From Symsagittifera roscoffensis (Eukaryota > Xenacoelomorpha > Acoela > Convolutidae): DNA of 64,000 nt. The position numbers and the translations under genes are program-made. The notes beneath the pieces were generated by a model that worked only from the letters and a program-made list of their open reading frames with translations, was not told the origin of the DNA and did not search any database. Positions 33,041-49,030 of this stretch are shown piece after piece. Location: contig NC_087070.1 of the NCBI RefSeq assembly GCF_963678635.1, positions 33,617,955 to 33,681,954 on the forward strand. The letters are read 5' to 3'. Positions within the stretch are counted from its first letter, which is position 1; the number at the start of each line of letters is the position of its first letter.

Positions 33041-35970
33041 ACAAAGTCTCACAGAACACAAAGGCATGGCTTTTAGGATATGCGGAAAGCGGACAATAGT
33101 TCAGATTGCGGACAATAGCTATCCCGGCGTTGCTTGTTACTACAATCTTTGGGATCGTCGCTCGATTTCATAGTCAGTGTGGCTCAGTTTTTAGTTCAAC
33201 AAGCACGATATTTATCAAATGAGTAGTCATAAACATGCTGTTGTGTGTTAATGCACTATCCTTGTTTGCCGAAACATTTAATAAAAAGTCCCACAAAACA
33301 CAGAGTCATGATGGCCCTTTGGTTTAGCGGCCAATAGCTATCCCGGCGTTGCTCTTCGCTACGCTCCTTGGGAACGCATCCCGCTGGTAAAGTTGTTATG
33401 GCTCATCTTTCACTTCCAGAAGCATGATAACTAACAAATGTGTAGTCCTAGAATTGTTACTGTGTGTTAATGCGCTGTGCGTGTTTGCCAAAAAACTTCA
33501 TATACAATCTCACAAAACACAAAAACATGGCTCGTTGAATTAGCGGGAACGCCTACCGCTGGTAAAGTCGGTATTGTTCAACTTTCACCTCCAGAAGCGT
33601 GATAACTATCAAATGTGTAGTCCTAGAACTATTATTGTGCGTTCATGCGCTTTGCGTGTTTGCCAAAAATTTCATATACAATCTCACAAAACACAGAGGC
33701 ATGGCTGGTTGAATTAGCAGACATTAGTTATCACGGCTTGGCTCGTCGCTGCGCTCCTCGTAAACGACTCCCGCTGGTAAATTCGGTATGGTTCAACTTT
33801 CACTGGCAGAAACGTGATAATTATCAAATGTGTAGTCCTAAAACTGCTATTGTGTGTTAATGCGCTATCCTTGTTTGCCGAAAAATTTAATAAAAAGTCC
33901 CACAAAACACAGAGTCAAGATGGCCCTTTGGTTTAGCGGTCAATAGCTATTCCGGCGTTTATCGTCGCTACGCTCCTCGGGAACGCCTTCCGCTGGTAAA
34001 GTCGTTATGGTTCATCTTTCACTTCCAGAAGCATGATAACTAACAAATGTGTAGTCCTAGAATTGTTATTGTGTGTTAATGCGCTGTGCGTGTTTGCCGA
34101 AAAATTTCATATACAATCTCACAAAACACAGAGGCATGGCTGTTTGAATTAGCGGACATTAGTTATCCCGGCTTGGCTCGTCGCTGCGCTCCTCGTGAAC
34201 GCCTCTCGCTGGTAAAGTCGGTATGGTTCAACTTTCATTTGCAGAAGCGTGATAATTATCAAATGTGTAGTCCTAAAACTGCTATTGTGTGTTAATGCGC
34301 TATCCTTGTTTGCCGAAACATTTCATAAAAAGTCCCACAAAACACAGAGTTTTGATGGCCCTTTGGTTAAGCGAACAATCGCTATCCCGGCGTTGCTCGT
34401 CGCTATGCTCCTCGCGGTCGCCTCCCGCTGGTAATGTCGTTATGGTTCATCTTTCACTTCCAGAAGCATGATAACTATCAAATTTGTAGTCCTAGAACTG
34501 TTATTGCGTGTTAATGCGCTTTGCGTGTTTGCCGAAAAATTTCATATACAATCTCACAAAACACAGAGGCATGGCTGGTTGAATTAGCGGACATTAGTTA
34601 TCCCGGCTTGGCTCGTCACTGCGCTCCTCCGGAACGCCTCGCGCTGGTAAAGTTGGTATGGTTCAACTTTCATTTGCAGAAGCGTGATAATTATCAAATG
34701 TGTAGTCCTAAAACTGCTATTGTGTGTTAATGCGCTATCCTTGTTTGCCGAAACATTTCATAAAAAGTCCCACAAAACACAGAGTCATGATGGCCTTTTG
34801 GTTTAGCGGGCAATGGCTATTCCGGCGTTGATCGTCGCTATGCTCCTCGCGGTCGCCTCCCGCCGGTAATTTCGTTATGGTTCATCTTTCACTTCCAGAA
34901 GCATGATAACTATCAAATTTGTAGTCCTAGAACTGTTATTGCGTGTTAATGCGCTTTGCGTGTTTGCCGAAAAATTTCATATACAATCTCACAAAACACA
35001 GAGGCATGGCTGGTTGAATTAGCGGACATTAGTTATCCCGGTTTGGCTCGTCACTGCGCTCCTCCATAACGCCTCGCGCTGGTAAAGTTGGTATGGTTCA
35101 ACTTTCATTTGCAGAAGCGTGATAATTATCAAATGTGTAGTCCTAAAACTGCTATTGTGTGTTAATGCGCTATCCTTGTTTGCCGAAACATTTCATAAAA
35201 AGTCCCACAAAACACAGAGTCATGATGGCCTTTTGGTTTAGCGGGCAATGGCTATTCCGGCGTTGATCGTCGCTATGCTCCTCGCGGTCGCCTCCCGCCG
35301 GTAATGTCGTTATGGTTCATCTTTCACTTCCAGAAGCATGATAACTATCAAATTTGTAGTCCTAGAACTGTTATTGCGTGTTAATGCGCTTTGCGTGTTT
35401 GCCGAAAAATTTCATATACAATCTCACAAAACACAGAGGCATGGCTGGTTGAATTAGCGGACATTAGTTATCCCGGCTTGGCTCGTCACTGCGCTCCTCC
35501 GGAACGCCTCGCGCTGGTAAAGTTGGTATGGTTCAACTTTCATTTGCAGAAGCGTGATAATTATCAAATGTGTAGTCCTAAAACTGCTATTGTGTGTTAA
35601 TGCGCTATCCTTGTTTGCCGAAACATTTCATAAAAAGTCCCACAAAACACAGAGTTTTGATGGCCCTTTGGTTAAGCGAACAATCGCTATCCCGGCGTTG
35701 CTCGTCGTTATGCTCCTCGCGGTCGCCTCCCGCTGGTAATGTCGTTATGGTTCATCTTTCACTTCCAGAAGCATGATAACTAACAAATGTGTAGTCCTAG
35801 AATTGTTATTGTGTGTTAATGCGCTGTGCGTGTTTGCCGAAAAACTTCATATACAATCTCACAGAACACAAAAGCATGGCTCGCTGAATTCGCGGGCAAT
35901 AGTTATCCCGGCTTGGCTCGTCGCTGCGCTCCTCGGGAACGCCTCCCGCTTCTATAGTAAATTTTGTAAA
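33041..35970 (+). repeat. Tandem array of a 435-bp dimeric repeat with GC-rich core
   Basis: Two related half-units of about 217 bp alternate; the pair repeats every 435 bp. Marker pieces such as GTGTTTGCCGAAAAATTTC recur at about 34,091, 34,526, 34,961 and 35,396. Each half-unit has a GC-rich core (GCTCGTCGCTGCGCTCCTC, then GGGAACGCCTCCCGC) in otherwise AT-rich DNA, and ends near GTGTGTTAATGCGCT. The small ORFs in each unit repeat with the DNA and show no sign of being genes. Confidence 0.9.
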
Positions 35971-35975
35971 TTTGG

Positions 35976-36300
35976 TTACACCTCAAATTAAAAAACCTAT
36001 TCAATGGTTTTTAAGTGTGATGGCTAAATTTAATTAGTGATAACATGCTTTCCATGAAATCTTACGTGTCCTTCTTTTCTTTTCATCGAGCATTTTTTTT
36101 GCCCCTTCAAAAATTTTTTGAGAGAGTTCTTAACGGGCAAAAAAAATGCTGGAAGAGAAGAAAAGAAGGACACGTCATATTTAATGGAAATCATGTTATC
36201 ACTAATTAAAATTAACCATCACATTTAAAAATCAGTGCATAGGTTTTTTTTGCTTTGGTATCACCCTATCTGAATAAAAATCACAGTTGTTGAGGTGTAA
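35976..36300 (+). mobile_element. 325-bp palindromic MITE, copy 1
   Basis: Begins TTACACCTCAA and ends TTGAGGTGTAA. The interior is a long imperfect palindrome: GATAACATG...GACACG..TCC..CTTCTTTTC on one side, matched by GAAAAGAAGGACACGTC and CATGTTATCAC on the other. A short T-rich loop with TTTTTTGCCC / GGGCAAAAAA forms a further stem. No coding. Confidence 0.75.
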
Positions 36301-36819
36301 GCAGAGCCAAATCACACTACAATCTTCGGGATCGTTACTACAATCTTCGGGATCGTCTCCCGATTTTATAGTCGGTGTGGCTCAGTTTTTAGTTCAACAA
36401 GCACGATATTTATCAAATGAGTAGTCATAAACATGCTGTTGTGTGTTAATGCACTATCCAAGTTTGCCGAAAATTTCATATAAAGTCCCACAAAATACAG
36501 AGGCATGGCCATTTGGTTTAGCGGGCAATAGCTATCCCGGCAATGCTCGTTGCTACGCTACTCGGGAACGCCTACCGCTGGTAACGTCGGTATGGTTCAA
36601 CTTTTAACTCCAGAAGCATGATAACTAACAAATGTGTAGTCCTAGAATTGTTATGTGTGTTAATGCGCTGTGCATGTTTGCCGAAAAACTTCATATACAA
36701 TCTCACAAAACACAAAAGCATGGCTCGCTGAATTAGCGGGCAATAAATATTCAGGCTTGGCTCGTCGCTGCGCTCCTCGGGAACGCCTCCCGCTTCTATA
36801 GTAAATTTTGTAAATTTGG
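36301..36819 (+). repeat. Further copies of the tandem unit between the two MITE copies
   Basis: One and a half to two half-units in the same orientation as 33,041-35,970, including the variant with TACAATCTTCGGGATCGT (twice, 36,320-36,355) otherwise seen near 33,140. Together with the following MITE it forms an 844-bp tandem duplication. Confidence 0.75.
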
Positions 36820-37144
36820 TTACACCTTAAATTAAAAAACCTATTCAATGGTTTTTAAGTGTGATGGCTAAATTTAATTAGTGATAACATGCTTTCCATG
36901 AAATCTGACGTGTCCTTCTTTTCTTTTCATCGAGCATTTTTTTTGCCCCTTCAAAAATTTTTTGAGAGAGTTCTTAACGGGCAAAAAAAATGCTGGAAGA
37001 GAAGAAAAGAAGGACACGTCATATTTCATGGAAAGCATGTTATCACTAATTAAAATTAACCATCACATTTAAAAATCAGTGCATTGGTTTTTTTTGCTTT
37101 GGTATCACCCTATCTGAACAAAAATTGCAGTTGTTTAGGTGTAA
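36820..37144 (+). mobile_element. 325-bp palindromic MITE, copy 2, at the apex of the giant palindrome
   Basis: Same length and organisation as copy 1, 844 bp downstream. On its left side the host repeat ends CTCCCGCTTCTATAG (about 36,789), and on its right the inverted version starts GAAGCGGGAGGCG at 37,165. The giant inverted repeat therefore turns around on this small palindrome. Confidence 0.78.
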
Positions 37145-37164
37145 GCAGAACTAAATTTACAATT

Positions 37165-37764
37165 GAAGCGGGAGGCGTTCCCGAGGAGCGCAGCGACGAG
37201 CCAAGCAGGGATAACTAATGCCCGCTTATTCAACCATCCATGCCTCTGTGTTTTTGTAAGATTGTAAATGAAAATTTTCGCGAAACACGCACAGCGCATT
37301 AACACACATTAACAGTTCTAGGACTACACATTTGATAGTTATCACGCTTCTGCAGGTAGAAGTTGAACCATACCGACTTTACCAGCGAGAGGCGTTCCCG
37401 AGGAGCGTAGCGACGAGCAACGCCGGGATAGCTACTGCCCGTTAAACCGAATGGCCATGCCTCTAGGTTTTGTGGGACTTTATATGAAATGTTTCGGCAA
37501 ACATGGATAGCGCATTAACACACAACAGCAGGTTTTTGACTTTTCATTTGATAAATATCGTGTTTGTTGAACTAAAAACTGAGCCAAACCGGCTATAATA
37601 TCGAGAGACGATCCCGAAGATTGTAGTAAGAAGCAACACCGAGATAGCTATTGTCCGCAATCCGAACTTTTGTCCGCTCTCCGCATAACCGAAAAGCCAT
37701 GCCTTCGTGTTATGTGACACTCTGTATGAAATGGTTTGAAAAATCATGGTAGCATATAATAACA
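37165..37764 (-). repeat. Inverted, contracted copy of the tandem array, right arm
   Basis: About 600 bp holding roughly three half-units in reverse orientation (GAGGAGCGCAGCGACGAG at about 37,184 and GAGGAGCGTAGCGACGAG at about 37,400). The left arm carries about 3 kb of the same repeat, so array size differs fivefold between arms. Confidence 0.85.
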
Positions 37765-39429
37765 CACATATGCAGCCTTAAGAATTTCTTGTTATGCTGA
37801 TTTGTATCGATCTAACCTTTCTAAATCTGTCAAAGATAACTCAAAGCTGTTTTTTTTGTATGCAGATGGGACAACTCATGCTGATTTGAAAACATTTTTT
37901 TTTCAGCCGTTTTTAATTTTATTTCAAAACTGATAATATTTTGGAAGCTTTGACTTATAAAAATCAACCTAAAAATCTACTTCATCTGCTACCATAGAAA
38001 AAAGGAACAACATACTCTAAAAGGGTACTTTCATTACAAAACTTGACTCTTACTAAAGTCCAATTTATTAGAAGACTGCACACCAAAACACTCGAATCAA
38101 TTTACTCGGACCCAAATACATCCGTTAGCAAAAAAAAATTCATTTATTCTCAGGCGAAACCTGAGTTTGTTCACTCATTTATTTTAAAGCAAGCTACCAA
38201 TAGATTGACGCCAGATAATACAATAAACAAAGCCAAGCGTAACTACAACATTTGTTTCACAAAGCTTTCAGCAATTTCATTCTTCAGTCAACGTTTTCGC
38301 CCAAAACAAAGACGTCTGAAGGTTCTAGATCCATTTCACAACTTACAAAATTTTCATCAATCTTTATTGCTTGATTACAAAATATTAGTGTTGGTGCCTT
38401 GAGTCACGTGTTTGATAAGTTCGTTCGAAACTAATACAACTAGATTTGCAAAGCACTTGAACTAAAAACGCTATTATCAAACAGTTGACCTTGCTTTCAA
38501 CAGAAATCAGTCATTTCATGTTGGTACGCTGTTGAAGTTACGATTTGAGTATTCTCGTTTCAAATTGTTCAATTGACACTGTAAAAAGAGTAATTTGTTT
38601 TTGTTTTTAGCAAAAAAAAATTGGATAAAACAAAAAATATCAAAGATTTCGGTTCAACTATTTGAATCTTTATCTTTATGTGTTTATATCTGAAAACACA
38701 GTGAGCGTCCTAATTGCATGAGGTAACAAGGCTCAACTTTAACTAAACAAATTATCAATAATTTTACCCCTAAAAAAACACTGTTTGCTCTTCATTGCCT
38801 CTCAAATGTCAAATTATTAACGAATAAAATTTTTTAAGCCTAATGATTAAATTTTCAGACTCTGGAGGCTCATTTGATATAACAATGGTAAACTGTATAG
38901 TTTGTCTAAAAATTAAATGGTTTTTTCTCAAAACTAAAATAACAGACTTTTTTCGCCAAATTTTGAGATTGAAGTTTTTAAATTTAGTCTGATTAATTTA
39001 CTTAATTCATATGATTAATATTCTGGCCTTTAAAAGTAAAAAACCAATTTCTATCCTCTAAGACCTGGGCGGGTTACTACGACAACACATGCTACGAAGT
39101 ATCTATTGACAAAAAAGCTGACCAAATACTTTTAATCAGAATTTCGTAAAGTTTTTCAAAGCTCTTACAAGTTTTTTTGTAATCATCACGTAAAGTATGA
39201 CAAGCGTTTGAAAGTTTTATGTGCTAATTGTTTTTGCTAGCTAGATAATGAGTGTTTTTGGTGCTCCACTTAAATGGCTGGACAAAAATTTGCAATCTTT
39301 TCGAAGTAAAAATGGTCTTAGGATATGTTTCCATGTTTAGCTATATCGTATACAGTAATGACTAAAGAGAACAGGACAGCATAGAGTAGTGTAGTACAAA
39401 GGTTATACATCCGGTCCTAGATCCAGATA

Positions 39430-41200
39430 TCTGCCCACCTATCCTTACATCTATCAAGCCATTCGCAATTAGTAAAAACGTCCATCTGTTTAACCTGTCA
39501 AGCAACCATTCAACCAGTCATCTATCCATCAAGCAACTATGCAACCAGTCAACCAAGCATCGCGTCATCCGACGAGCCATTTATTTATCCATTGTTCCGT
39601 CCAACGCTTTATACAGCAGCAATCTATGTACTCATCGTCCATCCATTCAGCCACCCAAACATCTTATCATCCACCCATCCACACAGCTATCTAACCAATC
39701 AATCATCCATCCAAGTGGCATAAATCTATCCGTCCATCTAACTTTCCAGCCAGCTATACATTCTTTCATCATACGAGCCATTACGTCATTCATTGATCCA
39801 TCTAATCAACCATACAGCAGCAATCTATGTACTCATCGTCCTGCCTTTCAGTCACCCAAACATCCTATGATCCATCCATTCACAAAGCCATCTATCCAAT
39901 CAACCATCTATCCAAACGGCCTCAGTCTATCCATCCATCTAACTACCAAGTCAGCCAAACATCCATTAATCCGACTAGCCATTATTTCATCCATTGATAC
40001 ATCCAACCATCCATGCAGCAGCAATCTATGTACTCATCGTCCAGCCTTTCAGCCATCCAAACATCTTATTATCCAATCATCCACGAAGCTACCTATCCAA
40101 TCAGTCATCCGTCCAAGCGGCATCAGTCTATCTATCCAAATAACTACCCAAGTAGCCATACATCAGTTTATCCAATGAGCCATTATTCATCCATTGATCC
40201 ATCCAACCAATCATACACCAGCAATCTATAAACTCATCGTCCATCCTTTCAGCCACCCAAACATCTTTTCATCCATTCATCCACAAAGCTATCTATTCAA
40301 TCAGTCATTCATCCAAGTGGCATTAATCTTTCCATCCATCTGAATAACCAGCCAGCCATCCATCTATTCATTCATCCAAAAAATTTACGTCTAATCAACC
40401 ATCCATCCATGCAATCAGCCATCCATCCATCTTACCTGTTACTCCCGGTTATCCGTTCACCAAAAAACCGATCGATCTAGCTATCCAACCAGACGTCCAG
40501 CTATCATTCAATTTCTCATCCACCAAGCTATCCATCCATTCAGACACTTAAAATTCCACTCGCCAATCCATCTAGCTAATTATTTAGCCATTCAGCCACG
40601 CATGGTCCAACCCTGCCAACCATCCATCGTAACATCCATCCTCCGAGCCAACTATCCATTCAGTCATTTATCAAGCTATTCGGCCAAGCATTCATCTATC
40701 CTGTCATCCATCCATCTAGCTGTGCATCATCTCGCCGACCATTGTCTATCCAGTAAGTTATCCGTCCAAACTTCTTTTTAGTCATACTTCTATCAGTTTT
40801 CAATCAGTCCAGAAATTCAGCCATCCATCCAACAATCGATTCAATTATTTATCTAGCCAACCTTCCATCTATCAAACAATCCATGTATCGATACATCCAT
40901 TCATCAAGCCATCCATCCATCCATCATAAGGCCATCCATCCATCATAAAACCAAACATCCATCAAGCCATACTTCATTCATCAGTTTTCCATGCATATAT
41001 GAAGCCATTATTCATATAACCTACCAGCTTTCAATCAGCCTGATCGATCCTGTCTTACGGCTATCTAGCCATCTGTTCATCTAACCGTCTATACAGCCAT
41101 CCATTCATCCAATCAGGTTTTGTTCCAACCAGTCACTCATCAAACCATCCCTTCATACAGCTTTCTATCCGTTGGTAGATCTAGCTATCCCTCCGTAAAT
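39430..41200 (-). repeat. CATC-rich repeat, right arm
   Basis: Mirror of the GATG block. The unit of about 200 bp containing TATGTACTCATCGTCC recurs at about 39,625, 39,825, 40,025 and 40,225, one copy more than in the left arm. Confidence 0.88.
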
Positions 41201-41499
41201 CTTTCCAACCAACCCAACAATCAAAGTTTTAACTTTTGTTCTATTGAAATAAAGGTGTCACTACTCATAGATATGGCTATTTAAAAATAAAATTGGCTCA
41301 ATCTCTGAGTTTTCAAAGTATCTATCATTACTACCGTACTTTGGATTCAGATACTTTACAGGAATAGAGTTATCTTTTTGTTACTATAAGCAATATTTTT
41401 TTTCACCAGCTAATTGATCAATGTAATTGTGTATTTAGAAATTTGAAAAAAAACGTGTGTAGGTTTTTAAATAAGTATATCAGAAAATATGCAAGAAAA

Positions 41500-44420
<2,921 letters not shown>

Positions 44421-45804
44421 AAGTATTCCTTGAACTACTGAACGGCTCAATTTAACGCTACCAAATCGTGAAACCGTTCTCAAGGCCATTAATTAAAAAG
44501 AGACGGCTAAAAAGTTCTCAAATTTCCAGTTAATTTGGGACTCAAAATTCAAATTATGATTCTGGCAGAGGGGAAATAAGTTTTTTCGAGATCGATGGTT
44601 TGCAGACATATGGTGGTGTGCACATGACAGAGCTACAGACTGCCAGTGTTCAAAAGTTAACTGCATAGCATTGAACATTGTGCAGATAAAAAATTCAATG
44701 ATCGACTTTCGGCTGTTTCAAGTTATTGAAAAGACAGAAATCTATTCCACTCAAATGGCCCAGAAAGCTGTGGTTATAGTTCTCGGGAATCATATAACAG
44801 TACGTTGGACACTCCTCATAAGTTCATGTTTAAATTCGGCTGCATCGTCGTGAAAAAGCGTGCAATCATAAAAACTTGGAGTCGTTCAAGTACTTTTCCA
44901 AAGAACAGTTTTTCATACCAATTAAGCCGCCATAAGGTCTCAACCTAATTGAAACAAGCAAATAAAGTTATTAGATCTAACAAAGAATGAGAAAAAGCTA
45001 GAAAACGGTTCTTCGGTTAGAACAGTCATAATAAGTCTGTTTTAAGAACGTATTCTTTTCTTGAAGTATTTCTGAATCAGTTGGAGTAGCTCGGTTTTAT
45101 CCAATTTTAATGGTTTTTCCAACGTCTCTCTAAGCTGCTAAAGGTCAGCCAGAGGAGATAAAAGATACCTAGTAGAAACTCTTAGACTTGTCTAGTTTCC
45201 GGTGGTAAATAACCAGATGAACTACCGGAAACACATTTGTTTTGTAGAAATGCACTATGTTTTGGCAAAAAGCTCGGTGCATTTTTCATATTTCTTTCCC
45301 CTTTTCCTTTTTCCACTCGTCCTTTCCCCATTGAAACTTCCATTCCCCTCTAGAGAAACAGCATACTGTTCCTGCCCGGTTTGGAACTTCGAATTTTTGT
45401 ATGGCTGAAAACCCTCTAAATTGTATAAATTAATTATCAATGTCTGAAAAACAGCAAGTTCCTTCTAATTTCGTTTTTCTCATTTCAAAATTTGACGAAT
45501 TTATCATTTGGCAGATTCTTTCCAGAAACGGCCGCCGCCTTTGGAGAATTAATTTCAATTTACTGCCTTTTCACAATAAAATATAGGTCAAGTTACGGAA
45601 TTAGTTTACTGCTGCCAACAGTTAAGCTACGCTGCCAAAATTGCCGGCGATTTTTCATTTTGTACCATAAAAGTCAATTCCACATTCACTAACCAACTTC
45701 AACTAGGTCGGAAGTTCTTTTGCCCGAAACAAATATAACAATTAAAATGATTCATATAATTAACCAGGACCAATAATTAGGAGCCCAAAAATTGGAATTA
45801 GAAA
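44421..45804. other. Unique-looking outer part of the right arm
   Basis: Inverted counterpart of 26,009-27,429. Matching small reading frames (for example 45,492-45,692 and 26,121-26,321) are conserved only as far as the DNA is, with no sign of selection on protein. Confidence 0.75.
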
Positions 45805-46010
45805 GAATTTTGTATCGTGTCCCTTTTTGTTAAGCTAAGTTTAGCAAGATCCTAAGTAGGGGGTCTTCTGCTTTTTGGGTGGAAAATTTCTTTCGTTTAC
45901 AAAATCCTAGGATGATGTTCCTCCAAAAAATTAAGGACCCCTTTCCTAGGATTTTGCTTTACGTGAGGACCCCCCCCCCCTTAGGATCCGGGACACGATA
46001 CAATACTACT
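45805..46010 (-). repeat. Right terminal block with nested inverted repeat
   Basis: Mirror copy of the left terminal block. TTTTGTATCGTGTCCC at 45,808-45,823 is inverted relative to GGGACACGATACAATA at 45,990-46,005. A run of C replaces the G-run of the left end. The block is shorter than the left by a repeat in the G-rich part. Confidence 0.75.
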
Positions 46011-46016
46011 ATCTCC

Positions 46017-48490
46017 AGTCTGTGGAGTCCAGTATTCAAACCAGTTTTATTTGAACATGACCTTTTATTCATCTAACAACATTTCTACAAAGTTGCAGTA
46101 TTCCACTGAATGAGAAGTAACTCATTTTGCTCATACTAGATTTAAATCTACCTCGGTCTTTAATTTATGGAGCTCAACTCAATGGGTGGCTAATCGCATG
46201 ATGGAGGCACTGAATGACAAAATTCAACAATCAGAATCGAAGAAAACCATAACAATTTCCATTCGCTGATTGCTTTATACAGAAAAGGGAAAAAAATATA
46301 TATATCAGACTGAATAAGAAACAATGATAGCCGGTTTCTGAGCCACTAACAATGAATGATCCGATCATATTCTTACATTACGAGAATAGGCGCTCAATTT
46401 TTTGTCTGTATGTTCCTGGATTCCAGAGACAAGATTTTTAAACTTTACCAAAAAGTAAGAGCGCTTCCAAACAGTTGCGGATTTCACGACAGCTTAGTTT
46501 TACTAAACACATTTATTATCATTTGTTCATGAATTCCACAAACTGTTCCGGATTCCACAAACTTTTTTGCGGATTCCACAGTTTTTATTGCTGCTCCAAA
46601 ACGAGGATGTTGAGCTGTTTTTTAATTACCAAATGAAATACTCTTGATAAAGATTTTTCTATGTACTTGAAGCCACATTAGGTAAGTTTTTCTTCAAAAC
46701 AAAGCTATTCACCAGACTTGGTTTTTGAGGTATGTCTTTAAAATTGGGTGTTGGAGCCTCGGAGCATCGTTTTTTTCAGCTTAGAGTTACAATTTTTAAA
46801 AGAACCAATTTGACGTTTAATCCTTAAATGCTTCAATGGTTATCTTGCAGGAATCTTGCAAGATAAAGATAATTTGCAAGACTCTTGCAGGATAAACAAA
46901 ATCTTTCATGATCATGCAAGCTAAACATTGGCCATTGACTGGTTTGGCAGCGCTCAACTTTTTTGACAAAAGTGTTTTGATTCGTGGAGTCTTATACCCA
47001 ACCCCACTTCAGCAGACTTCTTGGGCAGTCAAGTGTAGTGCAGAAAGAAGCTAACAAATTGGTTGCTGTAAGCGTATTTGCTAAAATCCTTGGAGTTCAA
47101 AGCAGCTTCCCAGCTTTTGCTATTTTGTTCTAGAATAAACCGCCCGTTGATTCTCAAATTTTTGTATCTGAAAAAGTACAAAACCATTGGTGTGCAGGAC
47201 TGAATCAATCGGAAACTGTTTTTTATCTAAACCGTTAAAATTAATCGACACTTTCCTGCGACTCAGCTGGATATTAGGTTCAAAAAAGAATAGGACAATG
47301 AAATTGTAAAATATTGATAGAATATTTTTGAAAAGTTTAAACGTATTACTGGATCGCACTTTAACAATATGTTAATGGCACCATTATAAAATGATCATTA
47401 GAAATAAACATTTGCAATAAAAATTAGTTTCAATTCAAGTGATCATTTTCAAAAGTTTCTTCATAACCTAGTTAATTAATTTGGAAATCTAAAACTGCTT
47501 CCTTACTGACGTAATTTCCGGCCTTTTAGAGAACTCTTTCTTCGCTATGCGCTGAATTAGCCGAAAACCAGACGTATTCACACCAATCTTTGTAGACTCT
47601 GGAATCATTTTGTAAAAACATCTTTTGGTATCTGATAAACGACTGAAAAGACTTCAATATGACACCACACGTTAGTCTCACGAGTAATCACGGCTAAATG
47701 TGTTCCTTACTTTTTGAGGGGCTGGGTGGTCTACCAGTAACAAAAAACAATGTTCGAGCGTCATTTGTTTTGAAAGACATTTCGGAACAAACTATTTGAT
47801 TATTCTGATTGTTACATGGAAAGTTTTTAATCGATTTTATGGTTTTCTTAGATGGGGATGGGACGTTAGATATGTTTTACTTAAAAAAGTGGATCAAAAA
47901 ATTTTTTTTTAATTTCAGTTCATAAATAGTGACTGAAAAAAATCTGTAAGAGTCTTAAAAATGGAAACATTCAGACCAACAGTTCTCGACACTGAAAAAA
48001 ATTCTGCTTTCTTATTGCACTTCAAATAACGACTACAAGGGTTTCAGTGCAGTATTTTACTCGGCTCCCGCACTTCATGGACTATTATTTTGCGTGGAAA
48101 AAACTCGAATTTTCAAATCCTTCTAGCATCCGGCATTCTGACATTCGAACAATTATGATCGATTCTGATTAAATTTTATTTAAGCGTATAAACGGTCAAT
48201 TTGTATTCTTTTTGGCTCACACCAAACTCACTACTTAAAGGGTTCGATGTGTTTTCGAGTTGAATGTTTCATATTTAGTCTTTTGAATCTGTATGACATC
48301 AAAAATGTGGCGTGTTAAAAAAGTGACGTGACATTTATGCGGTGATGTGATAATCCTAGACTAATTTCCCACCTCCGTTTTTTAATCAGGTGGTGATTAC
48401 CAATTCACCAACGGGGACTAAAAAAAAGAACCTAATTTACATTGTTAACCCAATAATCCAAAACGAAATTGCTTCTTTCTTTCTCTTCTT
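46017..48490. other. Noncoding DNA between the giant element and the host gene
   Basis: No supported gene. Short local repeats are present: GGATTCCACA and similar near 46,550-46,580, and CTTGCAGGA/CTTGCAAGA near 46,850-46,900. A pyrimidine tract ending CACAAG at 48,499 lies just before the next ATG. Confidence 0.45.
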
Positions 48491-48505
48491 TTCACAAGTG
48501 CCAAA

Positions 48506-48911
48506 ATGATCGCCAGGCGAGTTTTACTGACCGCTGTTTTAGCTTACCTCGCCGAATCATTTTCCTTAAATGTTAACAATCAACCACCTCAAACTGACAA
48601 GTTCAGACAAAAACTGGAAAAACTTGTGAAGAATGAGCAAACTCTTTTCGACTTCTTGGCAAAATTTGAAAAAACACACCCAAGACAACATTCGTCAACA
48701 GGGTTTAGAAGAACCGAGTTTTTGGACACATTTTCAGCGGACCAAATTCCACCATCAGATTTTGACAGGAAAATGAAAATACCAGCTGAACGATTTGAAA
48801 ACTTTGTTGACCTAGTTTCGGATGGATCTTTCATCATCTCGTCTTCTCGCCCTGAGCCCGAGTTGAAACGAAACAAGAACACCGGAGAGAAAATTGATAC
48901 GCCCAAAAAAA
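48506..48911 (+). CDS. Candidate first coding exon of a secreted-protein gene
   Basis: ATG in a good context (CCAAAATGA). Residues 1-19 look like a signal peptide (RRVLLTAVLAYLAESFS). The rest is charged and Lys/Glu/Asp-rich, with a helical stretch TDKFRQKLEKLVKNEQTLFDFL. The open frame runs on to 48,946, but a GTAATT donor follows 48,911, leaving phase 1. This matches a second exon at 49,031. A pyrimidine tract with AG at 48,499 just upstream could be a cis or spliced-leader acceptor. I do not recognise the protein. The single-exon reading (146 residues) is the alternative. Confidence 0.5.
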
Positions 48912-49030
48912 GTAATTACAACATTTTAATTAAATTTTCTCAGTAAATGTTTAATTTCCTTTCACCTTGAATGATACGACTTATATAAGCAGATTATTCA
49001 CAGGAGATTGAAGTATTACCTTTGCAAAAG

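Noticed and set aside
34086-35991. Repeated ORFs of 60-72 residues
   Set aside because: They recur every 435 bp with the tandem repeat and have no independent coding signs.
38043-38402. 119-residue ORF in the right arm of the giant element
   Set aside because: The inverted counterpart near 32,400-32,760 does not keep the frame open, and no family is recognised. Probably chance, though an eroded ancestral gene of the element cannot be excluded.
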